In this document: positions 10,122 to 22,730 of the stretch, one piece after another
How the letters are laid out: every line of letters begins with the position of its first letter
Position numbering within the stretch: the stretch's first letter is position 1
Assembly: GCA_944470555.2 (NCBI GenBank)
Contig: OX104134.1
Location: forward strand, 57,341,890-57,405,889
Direction: 5' to 3'
Origin: Heterobilharzia americana
Lineage: Eukaryota > Platyhelminthes > Trematoda > Strigeidida > Schistosomatidae
Length of the DNA: 64,000 nt
Notes under the pieces: generated by a model
Databases searched by the model: none
What the model was told of the DNA's origin: nothing
The model's input: only the letters and a program-made list of their open reading frames with translations
Translations under genes and position numbers: made by a program

Positions 10122-13067
10122 TTGAATTATTGGTGGTTCATAACTTCAAATTTGTTACTTATGTTTGAAATGTTTGCATACACTGACGAGTTCTACCATG
10201 ACCAGAATGGTAATTTTATTATTTTACAATATCCTCTTTTGGTTTTGCTCAATTATTCCTCCCCGTCCCTTGCTGTTGTATACTTCAGGGCTGACTAAGT
10301 TTTTATCAGAACTATAGTGAAACTCCCTTTTATTTTATGTTTCTACTCATCGCTACCCATGTAGATCATCCCTCCTGTTGCGTAATGGTTTGTCTGAATA
10401 TGCTTCCCTTATCCTACTGCTTTTGATCAGTTTTTGTCGAACGAAAATGGTATTGTGCAATACAATTTCTTCACGTTTTTCATCCATGTTTCTTAACTTC
10501 ATTTGGGAGAATTCCATTCATCATGCAAAGGTTATCATTTCGCCAATGCAAGCATAAAACAGTAAAAAAATTTGCATTGGTTGTTTCACTAGTTGTTGCA
10601 ACACTGTTGGATTTTTTCACTCTGATTTTCAGTAGCATTCGTTTTAAAAGGGACTCCGATCCAACTTATACTTCTTATCTTTTATGCACGCCCATCATCC
10701 TTTTATTATAATGATCTTGCATTGTTCGATTCTACTTGCCATATCACCATGTTGAAACAAGTTATGAGATATGTTATGATAAATCAAGCTCTAAGTTCTC
10801 ATCATATTTGAAAGACGATAGGATTCCAAAAGTTAAGGTTCTGATTACTTGTATGTTTAAATTGTGAGCGAAAGTACACATGCGTTTAGTAGACGTACTG
10901 GACAAGACGTTTTTGTAATTTTATTTGTTTTATACAACGATTTTATGATCATTATATCTTGTTAGAGCGTTAGTTTATGAATAGCTTTAGGAGGACATCT
11001 TACTGTTATGAAGATTTTTAGTAAAAACGCAGGATGGAATAACTGCTTTGACCAGCAAACTAGTACTTCTCATTTTTCAGCCACAGCTATGACGATTACC
11101 AGAACTGAGTTTTTGCTTTAAAACATATTTGTCGCTTACCAGTAGTGTTGGCTACTTATTTTATTTCAGAATTGCTTGTCACAACACAAAAACTTTCAGT
11201 ATGAAGCAAATAGTTCACTGGCCTGAACGTTTGATGAATTATTTGATACAGAACGGTTGTAATCACCCCCGTAAAACTCACATTCCTCTATTTTTTATTT
11301 TTTCTGTTGTTGTTCTTCTGCTACATTAGTGTCTGTCATGATTTTTCACACTTCATGTTCGCAGAAAGTTATTGTAGTAGTACTTGGGAATGAAACAGAT
11401 GTTTTTCCAATTCACATAGACTAATCTTGTCAATGGGGTTTTCCCTACATAACTAGTCCTTTTACGTTTAGATTCTGAAAATGAATCCATTTTGGTCTTT
11501 TTATTAGAAATAACACACAGTGAAACAGGGAATCTGAAAATGAAGGCTTTAAAACAGTCTGAGTGATATTTCAAGAATATTTATGATGCATTTCTGACCT
11601 CAATAGGGGTAGTTACCGCCTCCAGGCGTGTTTCCGATGATAACTCATGCCATAAAACAAGTGATGCTCCTATAAGTTCTTTGAAGAAGTCGCTTTCGTT
11701 GTAGAGATTTAGTGGATGGTGAAAGATTGATGCAGGTTAGCAGGTTTTGCAGTCACATACCCTATATGATACAAAAATGTTCAGTTACCTACTAAAGCTT
11801 CTTCACACTGTTTAGAGACTGAGCGAACCCTATATGTAGCCGTTAAACATGTAAAAATAGAGTGGAGGATTCGCAGTGGTTTCAGGTGTTGGGTTATTTT
11901 TCGCTCCCTACATAGTGAGTATGGTGTACTACTAGTGGAATTGATGTACAGTTAAGTCGCGTTTCATTGGCTGAGACAGATAAATCAGGTAACGAAAGTG
12001 TAGATCTCATTGGGCAAGACAGTTAGTGCATTTTTTACGGGTGGTGAATCACTATCAACTGTATTGCATCAAGTGTTATAAGGAGGTTAAGGGTGGTCGA
12101 AGTGAAACAGTAAGAATATATAAATACCTTTTTCAGTGAAATAAGTAGGTTTTCCGACTGGCATCACTGAGCACCCTGATTCAGTCATCGTGAAATGTAG
12201 TTTGCAAAACTCAAAATCGGCTGTAGAACTACATAAGTCAAAATCCCCAATTTTCTTCGGACACCTAAAAACTGCAGTTCTATTCTTCTCTTTACATTGT
12301 CTTTGTCACCATTTCTTAAGAATTCTGATGCTACTTCAGTTTCTTGTGTTTACTTTCATTGGAGTTTGTATCCTGTACAAATATAAAGTGTTGCATCTGT
12401 GTGCGTTGGGCATTTATAAAAGTTTTTCTAGCATCTGGTGGTTATTATAAAATTGATAAAACTGTTGAACTGTCATGCCCATCTGCTTTTCTCAAGGAAG
12501 CCTATAACTTTTCAATGAAATTGTTATTTGTACTTACGAAATATGTTATTGATTGTTTTGCCTAAGGGGCTTAAATTCCTTTCAACATATTTGCTCTACT
12601 GATTACTTTGCTAACTTTTAATGGTACTGGCACTAAATAGTAATTCCATCTACGCAATCACTTATGACAGTATTTGCATTGAAATCTGGCTTTAGTTGAC
12701 GACCCATCCGTACAGTTCACTCAAAAATACTACAGAATAGTGTCCAGCACACTAGGATTTCTCGTAATGTCAGTTTTTTTCCACTGTCAGGTGTAATTTC
12801 ATGGTTCAGACTTCCCAACTTCCATCAGTTCTGATGTGCCACGGTTATCATTTTAGCAAATTGACGTACTACTTTGAAAGAGGTAGTTTGTAGTTCGCTC
12901 CATGATTTGATGGTGATATTTTACAATGAATGGATGTCCAAAATTATTCCCTACCTGGTTTCAAAACAAAAAATTGACTGACGGACTAGTCCATAAAAAT
13001 TAGTAGGAGGCAACAAACTGAAGAAAATTTAATTTTTAACCAGTATTTTGGATTAGACTCAGACCAA
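10121..13067. other. Unassigned AT-rich sequence
   Basis: Several short open stretches occur (10523-10711, 11129-11329, 11353-11574 minus, 12190-12565). All are AT-rich with runs of hydrophobic codons, overlap one another in different frames and lack good splice sites. No domains or repeats are recognised. Confidence 0.35.
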
Positions 13068-13215
13068 GTGACAGAGTGACAACTTGGTCATCGCGAGACC
13101 TGATGCTTATGGGTACGATCCCTAGTAGTGTCATGGTTGCGTACTGTTGAGAAGTCCCACAATAACACAAATACCATCCAGTGTTCTCAGATTTTCCATG
13201 GTTTATTAACCAGTG
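13068..13215 (+). repeat. tRNA-derived SINE carrying a decayed hammerhead ribozyme
   Basis: The head contains a B-box-like GGGTACGATCC at 13111-13121, preceded at tRNA-like distance by a weak A-box region (13068-13090). After CCTAGTAGTGTCATGG comes a hammerhead-shaped segment (13142-13184), and the tail has TTTTCCATGGT. This order (pol III head, ribozyme, tail) is the layout of schistosome hammerhead SINEs. It is a different subfamily from the copy at 18.7 kb, because the sequence between B box and ribozyme and the ribozyme stems are unrelated. Confidence 0.6.
13142..13184 (+). ncRNA. Degenerate hammerhead ribozyme (in SINE)
   Basis: Stem I can form between ACTG (13143-13146) and CAGT (13179-13182). 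The first core box reads TTGAGAA where CTGANGA is required. The stem II 5' strand GTCC and loop CACAAT are retained, but the 3' strand (expected AGGAC) reads AACAC, and the GAAAC box is lost (ACAAATACC). It is recognisable only by position and surviving blocks, and is certainly inactive if the reading is right. Confidence 0.5.
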
Positions 13216-13735
13216 ACAGTTTGCGATAAATACTCCCCGTCAACGAGTGAAAAATAAGAGGATCAGGGGCGTAGAATAAATGGTGTTGAGGGAAATAATA
13301 TGAACATTCAAAAAGGGTGGACTAGTTACATTTTACATACGCTCTTGGGTTTCTAGAGCCTAACGCTTAACGCACTCTTAGTTGAGTCATTCTACTTAGA
13401 TTCGAAAATAATTTTGAAATGATACTCTAGCCAAGAGGAATGATCGGAGTTCAGTGAATGATCAGGATTATATCTGTCAACTAACAAGAACTAATTTCAA
13501 AACCACCACTCTGGTGTTCAGAGATGTGATTGGAAAGATTATTTTTTGTGTGGAAATAACAACTGAACTCAAAGGAACAGCTGAGCTGGAAGGAACATCG
13601 AGGTGACTGAGAAGTGACTGGTGCATTTTCTACCTTAACCTTGCTCGAGTTTGTCAACAGACATCAGTGTATTCAAGGAAATAAAGTGAGGAAAAACTAT
13701 ACAGAATGCAAACATTTGTTTATAAATGATAGGAG
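13216..13735. other. Unassigned sequence
   Basis: No open frame of note and no repeat structure seen. Confidence 0.35.
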
Positions 13736-13860
13736 GCTGAAGTAATAATGCTGGTGGTTAAAACCGATGGTCGCTAGTTCGAACCCGGCAGCAGTCCAAA
13801 TTTCCATTTCAGCTTCAGTCGCCACCCAGTATAATAATAATGTTGCCAGTCGATGACGTA
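13736..13860 (+). repeat. tRNA-like SINE remnant, third type
   Basis: AGTTCGAACCC at 13776-13786 is a good B-box match (consensus GGTTCGANTCC). An A-box-like stretch, AATGCTGGTGG, lies upstream at 13747-13757. The sequence then passes through a cagcagtccaaattt block and a short (ATA)n run at 13831-13842. No ribozyme is visible. It is read as a tRNA-derived repeat, not a tRNA gene, because no acceptor stem forms. Confidence 0.4.
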
Positions 13861-14424
13861 AAGGTTGGATGATAACAAAAAGGGTTACGTAAGATTTTTA
13901 GGTCGCTTATAAGGTGCATATAGATTAAAAAGGGTTGAAAATGTGATAGAGTTAATAAACAATCAAACAATTAGGTGATATGAATGTGACAAGTTAACTG
14001 GAATAAATTGAAAATGTTTTGTTAAAAGTTGCGATTATTAGGAAGATCAAATTAGAAAACACCGGAAACAATTAAATATAAAAATAAAGTGATGATGGCG
14101 ATATAAGAGTCAACACGTATCAGAGAACGTATTCCGCCTGGTTTCATAAGGATGAAAGGAATGCTTTTGAACTTCTGTCCTTGAGCATTTAATCGATTCT
14201 AACCCAAACAACCAACCCAGAAAATGACTCTAAGGTTGTCTGTCAATTTCGCTTAAACACACAACGTTTCCTCTGTGTTCAGCTTCTAAAAACAGCAGAG
14301 GCCTTGGCTGTCCATTAACTGAAGCCTGACCTTTGTGTGCAAAAGAAGTATGTACAGTCTTTGTCTCTATCTTAGCCTTAACTTATTTTAGTCTTGGTGT
14401 GCTTCATTTGTTTTTCAGCACCCT
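13861..14424. other. Unassigned sequence up to the assembly gap
   Basis: AT-rich with no supported gene. A reading frame that appears to run through 14333-14980 is an artefact of the N run. Confidence 0.4.
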
Positions 14425-14924
14425 NNNNNNNNNNNNNNNNNNNNNNNNNNNNNNNNNNNNNNNNNNNNNNNNNNNNNNNNNNNNNNNNNNNNNNNNNNNN
14501 NNNNNNNNNNNNNNNNNNNNNNNNNNNNNNNNNNNNNNNNNNNNNNNNNNNNNNNNNNNNNNNNNNNNNNNNNNNNNNNNNNNNNNNNNNNNNNNNNNNN
14601 NNNNNNNNNNNNNNNNNNNNNNNNNNNNNNNNNNNNNNNNNNNNNNNNNNNNNNNNNNNNNNNNNNNNNNNNNNNNNNNNNNNNNNNNNNNNNNNNNNNN
14701 NNNNNNNNNNNNNNNNNNNNNNNNNNNNNNNNNNNNNNNNNNNNNNNNNNNNNNNNNNNNNNNNNNNNNNNNNNNNNNNNNNNNNNNNNNNNNNNNNNNN
14801 NNNNNNNNNNNNNNNNNNNNNNNNNNNNNNNNNNNNNNNNNNNNNNNNNNNNNNNNNNNNNNNNNNNNNNNNNNNNNNNNNNNNNNNNNNNNNNNNNNNN
14901 NNNNNNNNNNNNNNNNNNNNNNNN
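14425..14924. other. Assembly gap (500 N)
   Basis: Exactly 500 undetermined bases, the usual placeholder for a scaffold gap of unknown length. Confidence 0.99.
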
Positions 14925-17906
14925 TCGTAGTTTCGGGGATTTTACGAACTGGTTCTACCGGCGGTTCATTTCGTAATTGAAAGGTAGCGATTTAATAATA
15001 AGGATTTTCGTGTATATTATAACTCACATCTTTACTGTTTTATGGTGATGGTGATTATTAGCAAATCATTGAACCTAAGAAAAACCGAAGATCCTCGGTA
15101 AGAAACTTCATCTAAGTTGAAGAGAATTTGGCAGCTTTGCAGAAACCTGAGAATTATGACGTAATCGGGAAGGGTTGTACTGACAGTGATGCCTTGGTTA
15201 CTTGAAGACTCACTTAATTATCAGGGGTTCTACCAGTAAGTAGGTAGAACTGGTATTGCGTTTTGGTAACTGTCAGGGAATTAACCTTTCTAAAATAGTT
15301 TCTGAGATACTGTAAATGATATTTTCATGAGATGAACAGAGCCCTACTTTTGTACTAGTTCAAAAACCATAGTAAGGAAATCGCAAGCCAGAACAAATGT
15401 AAGTATTTTTAAAAAAAAATCAAGGCTATGTGTTCAGAATGTAAAGTATGAAACGAGTACCGCATCTGCTGTGCAGTCAGACTAGAAGAGAATCCTTATA
15501 GATCTGTAGCCAGTGGTTTTCGAATTCACGCGTGTTCATTTACAGGACCGAACCCGACAATAATCCCATTACTTGACTTCATGTCTTGATTCTCGCTCAA
15601 AACATTTCCCACCTTTCTTTTATTCAACAAATTTTGTGGTCCTCTATGGCTCAGAATTAGTTATAGTGTTCGTACCACCTCAGCTAGTACACTTCCACGG
15701 GACAATCAGTTGACTCATCTTAGTCTAAAATCTAATTTAAAAGCTTACTATTTTTATGGCTTAACAAATTATAAAGCCAGCAACGTAATTGGAGAAGGCA
15801 GTTTGGTGAGTTTGCAAATTCTATTAGTTCTTCGCTGCGTATTTGATTATTTATGACATAATTTAATACAAAACAACAAAAGCATCGTAATATATGCAGC
15901 AATATTACTGTAAAACTTATTGTTAGATTAAATGTAATTGTGGAATAGTAAGTGTTTTTAAAATTAGTGATGGAAATCGATTAAATCACATTGCAAAATG
16001 CAATATAAATTAGCCCGGTACAGCCAGATAGAAAATGTCAATGTAGAACCTTGCACAGAACCAGATTCAGTGAAAATGTTCAAGCTTTAAAAGACGTCAG
16101 AGAAGGAATATATCTGCGCTGTAGTGACCTATTTTCAGCCGTGCCATCAAGAGTCTCCAAACATTTACTTCTATTAACATAAGCATAAAACTTGTATCCT
16201 TAAACTGGGAGTGGATGGTGATCAGTTCTAAAGCATCATCTTGCATTTGGCAAGTACGAAACACATGCCAAAATACTCAGGTCTCTTCTCAACACGCTCA
16301 ACGTCTTCGTTTTGATGAATGGGACAGGTAGTTGATACAGGCTGTCTAATATTATCCTCTTTGAACATACAATGGTTAAAGGTAACGTTTGGAATCTCCT
16401 GTTTGTCCACATTATTTCTTTCTACACATGGTGAAATTGACGAACACACAATCTAATGACTCTGCTATGTATAACTTGCTTCTGTGTTTGTGATGAAACC
16501 AGTACTATGTAGGTCATCACTGAACACCTGCTAATCAAGATTATGAACGAAGTTATTTGCTTTCTTTAGCTCAAAAAAGCAACCAACTCAACTCTGCAGA
16601 AGGATGATCAGTGGTCGAATTGTGACATCTAATATTTATTTTTTTTCACATTTGTAATTATGTTACAGATATGTTCATGCGAAGAAAACACTATTAACAA
16701 AGAAATCCATTGTTTATATATTCATGTTTTTTGGATTCAGGAGCTGAAAAGTATTTATCAGCAAGGAAATAAAGATAAATTCTTCCATCACTATTTTCAT
16801 CTTACTGGAATTTGAAATGAATCGAAGAAAAAAATATATATCTTCTCTTCTTGGGAACTATAAAGAACTCGATGGGTTTCGAAATATCGAACAATTTTAT
16901 GAGTGGACAGTTTCCTCCTAATTGCCTTTCAAAAGATGAAAATCGAGTATTTCGAGTAATCAAGGGGTAACGTCTTAACAGTAGATATGTACAGTAATGC
17001 AGTCACCCTCAAGTGGATCATGGCTTCCTCTGTTAACCATTTTTGACAGGTCGAAAGGCTGAGTAACTGTTATATAGAATATATTTCCTCGATCTTAGAA
17101 TCATTGGATACATTCATTTTCGGTTATTGATAGGAATTTATTTGAATAGAGCATCACATCTTACTTTCATCTAAGGAAATATTCCTCTATTTGCTTATAA
17201 TGTCTTTACGATAATGTTAGTTGTAAGTAATTTTGTGTCACATCCATTAGCCCTTTAAACTCACTCGATATGAGTCTGATTTTAATTCAGATTTCATGTT
17301 ACTCATATGGTCAGTTTAGACTGGAAAAAAGTCATTATTTGCTCTTGAAAGCGTTTTCTTTCTACAATACGTGACTCTTTTCACTTACTGGCATGCTTTA
17401 GTGGTTAGTAGGTAACGAAGAATGTAACTGATTTCTCTGTCAGCTTTTGAAAAGAATATTTTCTTGTTTGATAAATTTAGGCGTTTAGTAAACTAAGGAA
17501 GTACTATAACAGCTTTAAAATTCTCGTTTTCGATTATTGGTACTCAATTAATACTTTCGTGTTGAAATATCAGCATCCTGTAAATAGTCGTTGATACTAC
17601 TTTCTTGGTAAACTGTTAGGTGAAATTCGAACCTTTGAAACGACATAGGTAATTTCTAACCTCAGGTCGTATGCATACGATGGGCAGTTATGAAATTTAA
17701 AACAGAAAATTAACAAATGAGCTGATTTGTTGAGCATATAACTGAAAACCTGAGGTTTTTTCTCACGTCTTTCTATTCATATATTAAGGAGTATCATGTT
17801 TAGATTCTTTAAAAACTATACTTCTAAAGAGTAAAGGACCTAGATATTAGAATATTCATAAAAAGTTGTCACTTAAGGTTTGATTTTTTCCTAGAGTGAG
17901 TTCCAG
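14925..17906. other. Unassigned sequence
   Basis: A minus-strand open stretch at 16228-16449 has a few cysteine and histidine codons but no domain. No splice-bounded exon or clear repeat was found. A TGGCTCAGAATTAG near 15648 resembles an A box, but no B box follows. Confidence 0.35.
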
Positions 17907-18170
17907 ATGATAACAATCTCAGTGAAAAGCTAGAGAGATCCTCAAAAAGTGTTGCAGAGAATTCAGTCAAAGTGGATATCTACAGGTTTATGGTTTCATT
18001 ATGATCGGCCCACTCGGTAGGGGTTCAGGTGCAAATGGCATTTGCTGAAGACACTGATTCCACCTTTATTGATTTGCCAACTCAAACTCATTTTCAGCCA
18101 GCAGTTTATTCTGGACATCCAGACAATCTGAAAGTGGGAGGACAATTTTTATGTATCTCTATGAACAAGG
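17907..18170 (+). other. Possible coding exons, weak evidence
   Basis: Two neighbouring open segments have splice-like borders. The first (17907-17985) follows AGTTCCAG and precedes gtttat, and gives an acidic peptide (DNNLSEKLERSSKSVAEN...). The second starts at 18029 after GGGTTCAG and gives MAFAEDTDSTFIDLPTQTHF and on to about 18160. The phases (first ends in phase 2, second starts in phase 0) do not join across the 43-base gap, so they are not a simple exon pair. Either an exon is missing or this is decayed repeat sequence. I recognise no domain. Confidence 0.25.
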
Positions 18171-18660
18171 ATTGTCTTGTGCGAAACCTCCATAGCTTCT
18201 TTTGTTTGATTTGTAGCTTGTTATAAACTATAATCTTATTGGTTTATTGAAGTGTTATTGCTCATAAAATCATTTTAAGAAATCACTATCGTTTCTGGTG
18301 TTATTGGTAATTAGATATACAGTTAGTGTTATAATTTTTAAAATACATGATAATTAAAACTATTTTGAGCTTGAATATCTATTTTGTTGATACCTATGAA
18401 CTAGACTTCTTTCTTACTGAATGCTTAATAAAAGTCTTAGATGACGAGAGTAGCTTAAGTTCGCATACTGTATCTGTTAAAAGATAAACAAAGTTTAGGA
18501 AACGTTTGTGTTGTTGCTTGTATTATCACGTCGTTGATTGGACCAAACTGATCGGTCTGTATTGGCATATGAGCTCCTGTGCAGATACCTTGGTATTACC
18601 TGTGTTTTATTCTTATGTTAATGATAAAAAACTATAGCTTTCGCACAAGAAATGGTTATC
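18171..18660. other. Unassigned sequence
   Basis: AT-rich, no gene or repeat recognised. Confidence 0.35.
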
Positions 18661-18960
18661 GTGACTCAGTGGCCTAGTGGATAATGCTGTGGCGTTTCAG
18701 GCAGTCGGTCTTGAGTTTGAGTCCTAGCGGGAACAATCTTGCCCACCGAAGTTCAGGCACATCCAGCTGGCGAGTCCCAAATAGGATGAGACACGTGTCC
18801 TGGATACCACTGCCAGCTACCAAGATGAATGCAACATCATGAATATTTGGCAGTATCGAGGCATCTGTATAGGAGCCCATCTGCCAACATAGGTCAAGTA
18901 ATTCGACCCTGGTTAGCAACGGGAAATTACAAGTGTCAATGAGCAGGAAGAGCTGAGAAG
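18661..18960 (+). repeat. Sm-alpha-type SINE with hammerhead ribozyme
   Basis: A pol III head is visible: the A-box-like TGGCCTAGTGG at 18670-18680 and the B-box-like GAGTTTGAGTCC at 18713-18724, 33 bases apart as in tRNA genes. The hammerhead ribozyme (18761-18805) follows about 36 bases later, then a non-coding body to roughly 18960. This is the arrangement of the schistosome Sm-alpha family, a SINE-like satellite whose transcripts self-cleave through a hammerhead. Boundaries are approximate because no target-site duplication was identified. A minus-strand open frame at 18674-18919 is incidental. Confidence 0.75.
18761..18805 (+). ncRNA. Hammerhead ribozyme, stems intact, core mutated
   Basis: Stem I is perfect: ATCCAG (18761-18766) with CTGGAT (18800-18805). 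Stem II is GTCC (18774-18777) with GGAT (18784-18787), one G-U pair, around loop CAAATA. Stem III is the self-complementary ACACGTGT (18791-18798). The cleavage triplet GTC ends at 18799. The core differs from consensus at two invariant places: box 1 reads CTGGCGA instead of CTGANGA (A6 to G at 18770), and box 2 reads GAGA instead of GAAA (A14 to G at 18790). Both adenines are needed for catalysis in known hammerheads, so self-cleavage is probably lost. Confidence 0.8.
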
Positions 18961-21900
18961 TTACACAACAGGGAAAAAATAGTTACTAATAAATGTACTC
19001 TGCATTCATAGCATGTTGTGTTGTTGACTCACACTAACTTCTAGGCAGTAAGTAGAAAATAACACATAGTACATCTAACTTTGATAAGGGTGCTGATTAT
19101 TTTGCAACAACAAAAACTGTTATAATTATATTCATGCGAATCTTTTTTCTAAAATACCACTCTAAAGCATCATTCTAACGAAGGAATGAATCCAATTCAG
19201 CCCGTTGCTTTGGTGTAATTAGAAAATTTGCGCTTAAGGTGACTTTACTATTTGCGAAGAAGCAGTCGTGGTTCATTGGTCTAGCCTTTTTATCAACCTT
19301 CACTGAACCTCAGGCTTAAATCACATCATATGCACTTCAATATTTATTGTAGGGTAGTTTCATTGGCTGTTAGGTAAGCAGATGAGCCTCAACAACAGTC
19401 ATCTCATACAGATCACACTCCTCGGATGAAATTAGGAGAGCACTCAACAAATGCAATATCAGTGCTCTACAGACTCAAATACATTGCAGATCATCTTAGT
19501 CTATCTGAAGGATGAGATCCTTATAGATTGCACAACCTGATTGAGTTTATAAAATAAAGTGAGAAGATTGTGATGCAACAGACAAACTTCATGTGAAATC
19601 AAACTTAGAAGAAATCAACACTAACCCCCTAGAAATCTAGTGGGACTGAAAGAAATTGGAGATACTTCAGCTACAGCCCCACTCGCTGCAATTTAAGGTC
19701 ACAAGGTAGATTTTAACAGTACTGAAATTATTCAGAAAGGCTTTAGAAATTACAAAGAAAGTATTATAGCAAAAAATCTCCACATAAAGTGGAAACAAAG
19801 TTGTCTAGATAGGAATGAGGGTGCAAAACGTAGTTTGATCTGGTTTCAGTTCACCCCCAGATACTGACAAACCAACTTACATGCGATAAGAACTATCAAC
19901 ACATGTGTACATTCACTGTTCACATACGGTATAAAACATAAAGAATTATCTTTGCTTAACAAACTGACAACGCAGAATCATTCATGTAGAAGAACACCTA
20001 TCATATATAAGCTTGGATATTGTAAATTCCGGTTTACTATAACTTTGATAAAGATATTAGGATTGAATAGCGAAACTTCAGTTTAAACAAATTTATTTTG
20101 TCTTACATTCATTGGTAAAATACAAATACCAAAATAATGGACTTACATTTCCCTTATTTAGGCATATCTATTTTACTCGTATTTTTGTACAAACCAATGC
20201 TTGTATACAAGTAAAAATTCTCTTACAAGAAGATTGATGAAGAGCGGTTTCCCTTAAAAACATTCTAATGCAAGCTTTTTGAAAAGAAAAGCTGTGAAAC
20301 TGAGTTAAAATAAAACCTCGGGTGCAAATAGACTAAACCTTGGCTTAAGATCCGGAGTTCAACCCACTAATCCGCAAGATTCTTATCACTACTGCCTATT
20401 TGTTTCTTGTTGTTACTGGGTATCGTACCCGTCAGGTAAGAGCCTAGAATTGAAGTAGGTTTGTGTTTAGTCAAGGCAATCGGGAGACAACTGGTTTTCC
20501 TTTCACTTCCAATCAGCATTCCTGAAACTCAACCTGAAGTAGGTTGAGTCCATCATTTTGTTGGCATTACGTTAAAAACATCACTAAATATTTTTCACAA
20601 AATACTTTTCAGTAAACTGTGAACCACGAATTTAACAAGTTCAGCTTCTGAAAGTTAAACTGTTTCGGGTCAATAGTTCCCAAGAGTGCACACAAACGTC
20701 TTTGAAGAACCACTGATAAAAGAAATATCCCAAGGCATATTTCACTAAGAAATGTTTGAGATTATCTTCAAGATTAGGGAGCACTGTTTGTTTGGATTTT
20801 AAAGCAAATATAGATTTGATTATTTATGTTCAGTGACCAAATAAACCATGAACTACCTATTTTTATATCAAGTTATTGCATTTATTTCACTGCCATAACT
20901 GCGCATCGAAAAATTCTGTTTGACATATTAGCTCTTGACCTGTTTAAGTAGGAATTTCTTCTTGGAGTGGTAGCGACAGATAAGGAGATAAAACTGGAAG
21001 GCTGCTTGGTACAATTATACAGAGTTATCGAATTTCGAAGGTTCTGATAGCTATATTTCACTTTTAGAATTCTGGTATTACATGAAGGTTACACTTTCGA
21101 TCAACGTTGAAAAACACTGTGCACCGTTGGAGAATTCCGTACCAGAATTGTATTGTTGTTAGTTTCTTGTGGTTATCCAGCTGGTTTCATTTCAAGACGA
21201 GAACTACTTCTAAACGAATCAACTGCATTAACATCATATGCTTCAATGATAATTCTTGTTTATTTGAAGTAATTATCTCACCGGGGGATATTAAAAATGT
21301 TCTACAAAATTAGGCATTATAAGTATGGGCATAAGAAGAAAGAAAATGAAAATTACGTTTTACATCATTCATGTGACGATTACTGTAGCTTCAAAAATAT
21401 TATCATATCTCATTCATCATACTCAGGCAAACACAATCCTTTTACACACAAACAGATTTGCCCTATTTATAGCAAAATTACACAATTATATTTATATCTA
21501 TGTACATTAAAACAGTTTTGGCTGCTTCATGTAGTATTGTAAAATGTCTAATATCGAGGATGATTGTTCTTTATTGGTTTGCATATAATTTAATGCTTAA
21601 AGAAAAATTCATCTACTTACTTTTATTTCTAATACTGTAACCTATATAAATTTAGTTCTAAGCAACTGGTTGGTGAAAATTAAGATCAATATTTCAGAAT
21701 TCAAATAAAAAGGATGCTTCTTCAGCATCCTTCGAGGAACGAAGATGAATTCATATTCTCTGCAGTAATCAACCTGCATACATCTATATCATTGCTGTAG
21801 TTAACGTGAATCAAAATCCTTTTATCAGAAAGATAGTGCATTAGGAATATATATATATGTTGGAATTTTAAAACTATGCACTGGTCATAATTCAGTTAAC

Positions 21901-22655
21901 GCAATACAAAACAAACAAGATCTTTCTCTTTTCATCAAAATCTTCATAAGGTAAACCACTCTGCTGTTTGTGTGACTGATTACTGATTTGATTTTTTCTA
22001 CATCCTACTTATTCAATAACTTCCTTGATTCCAACAGACACTTAGCAAAGATCCCGCTGCATCACACAGTGATAATTTCATTATCGTTATTATGAGGCCA
22101 AACAATAATCTTAAAAGATAATAGTGCTCCTAGTTGAGAAGTAGAATTAAATGGTTGGTTTTCTGTAAGAAACTAGCCCAATTTTTAGTATACTGCGAAA
22201 TACGTTTCGAATGGACTAGAATAGATCACTGTAATCCTAAGCCAGTGCTGGGCACATCTTAGCTGAACTTTTCCTTTGCTATAAAGTGTTGCAAATGATA
22301 GTTCAGTCAGATTACCAACTGGTAATGCCAATGCAACGCCAAACAGCCGAACCGGATGTTCTGAAGTTATTAGGTTTATAGCTATTTTCAATTTTCATAA
22401 TTAACACCCTCAAACGACCTAACGCTCAAATAATTAAACTTCATGAATTTAATTTCGATGACAAGTTAGAGCTTTTATCTCTTGATAACTTCTTGGGATT
22501 TGTAAATCTTGGTCTTATATTCTTATTTGATGAACTGTTTATTTCATCTACGCTGGAAATCGACGTCTTTGGGGGTGATATTTTCTTTCCAGTTTTCTGG
22601 GATTCACTTTAATACCATTAACTGACTTGTAGTTTACAGGAGTTCACTATTCATA
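18961..22655. other. Unassigned AT-rich sequence, possible repeat traces
   Basis: Around 19265-19320, TGGTTCATTGG followed by AGGCTTAAATC faintly recalls A and B boxes, too weak to call. Open stretches at 21107-21542 overlap in several frames, and a minus-strand one at 22185-22391 has no domain. A short (AT)n run lies at 21850-21859. No supported gene. Confidence 0.35.
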
Positions 22656-22730
22656 TTAGATTTGCTTATTTCATGTATAGTGTACAGTGATGCAGTATTA
22701 TTTACTTGATGACGTTTCGAGAGTAAATTA
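22656..22730 (+). repeat. Half-copy of the foldback family
   Basis: The segment TTAGATTTGCTT ... ACAGTGATGCAGTATTATTTAC resembles the left arm of the foldback at 8534-8642 and is even closer to 57969-58035 (CAGTGATGC followed by ATATTGTTTACC). Only one arm is seen, so this is a solo or truncated copy. An (AAAT)n run follows at 22753-22768. Confidence 0.5.

Noticed and set aside
14333..14980. Long open frame across the N run
   Set aside because: Most of it is undetermined sequence; the N bases cannot show a stop, so the frame is an artefact.
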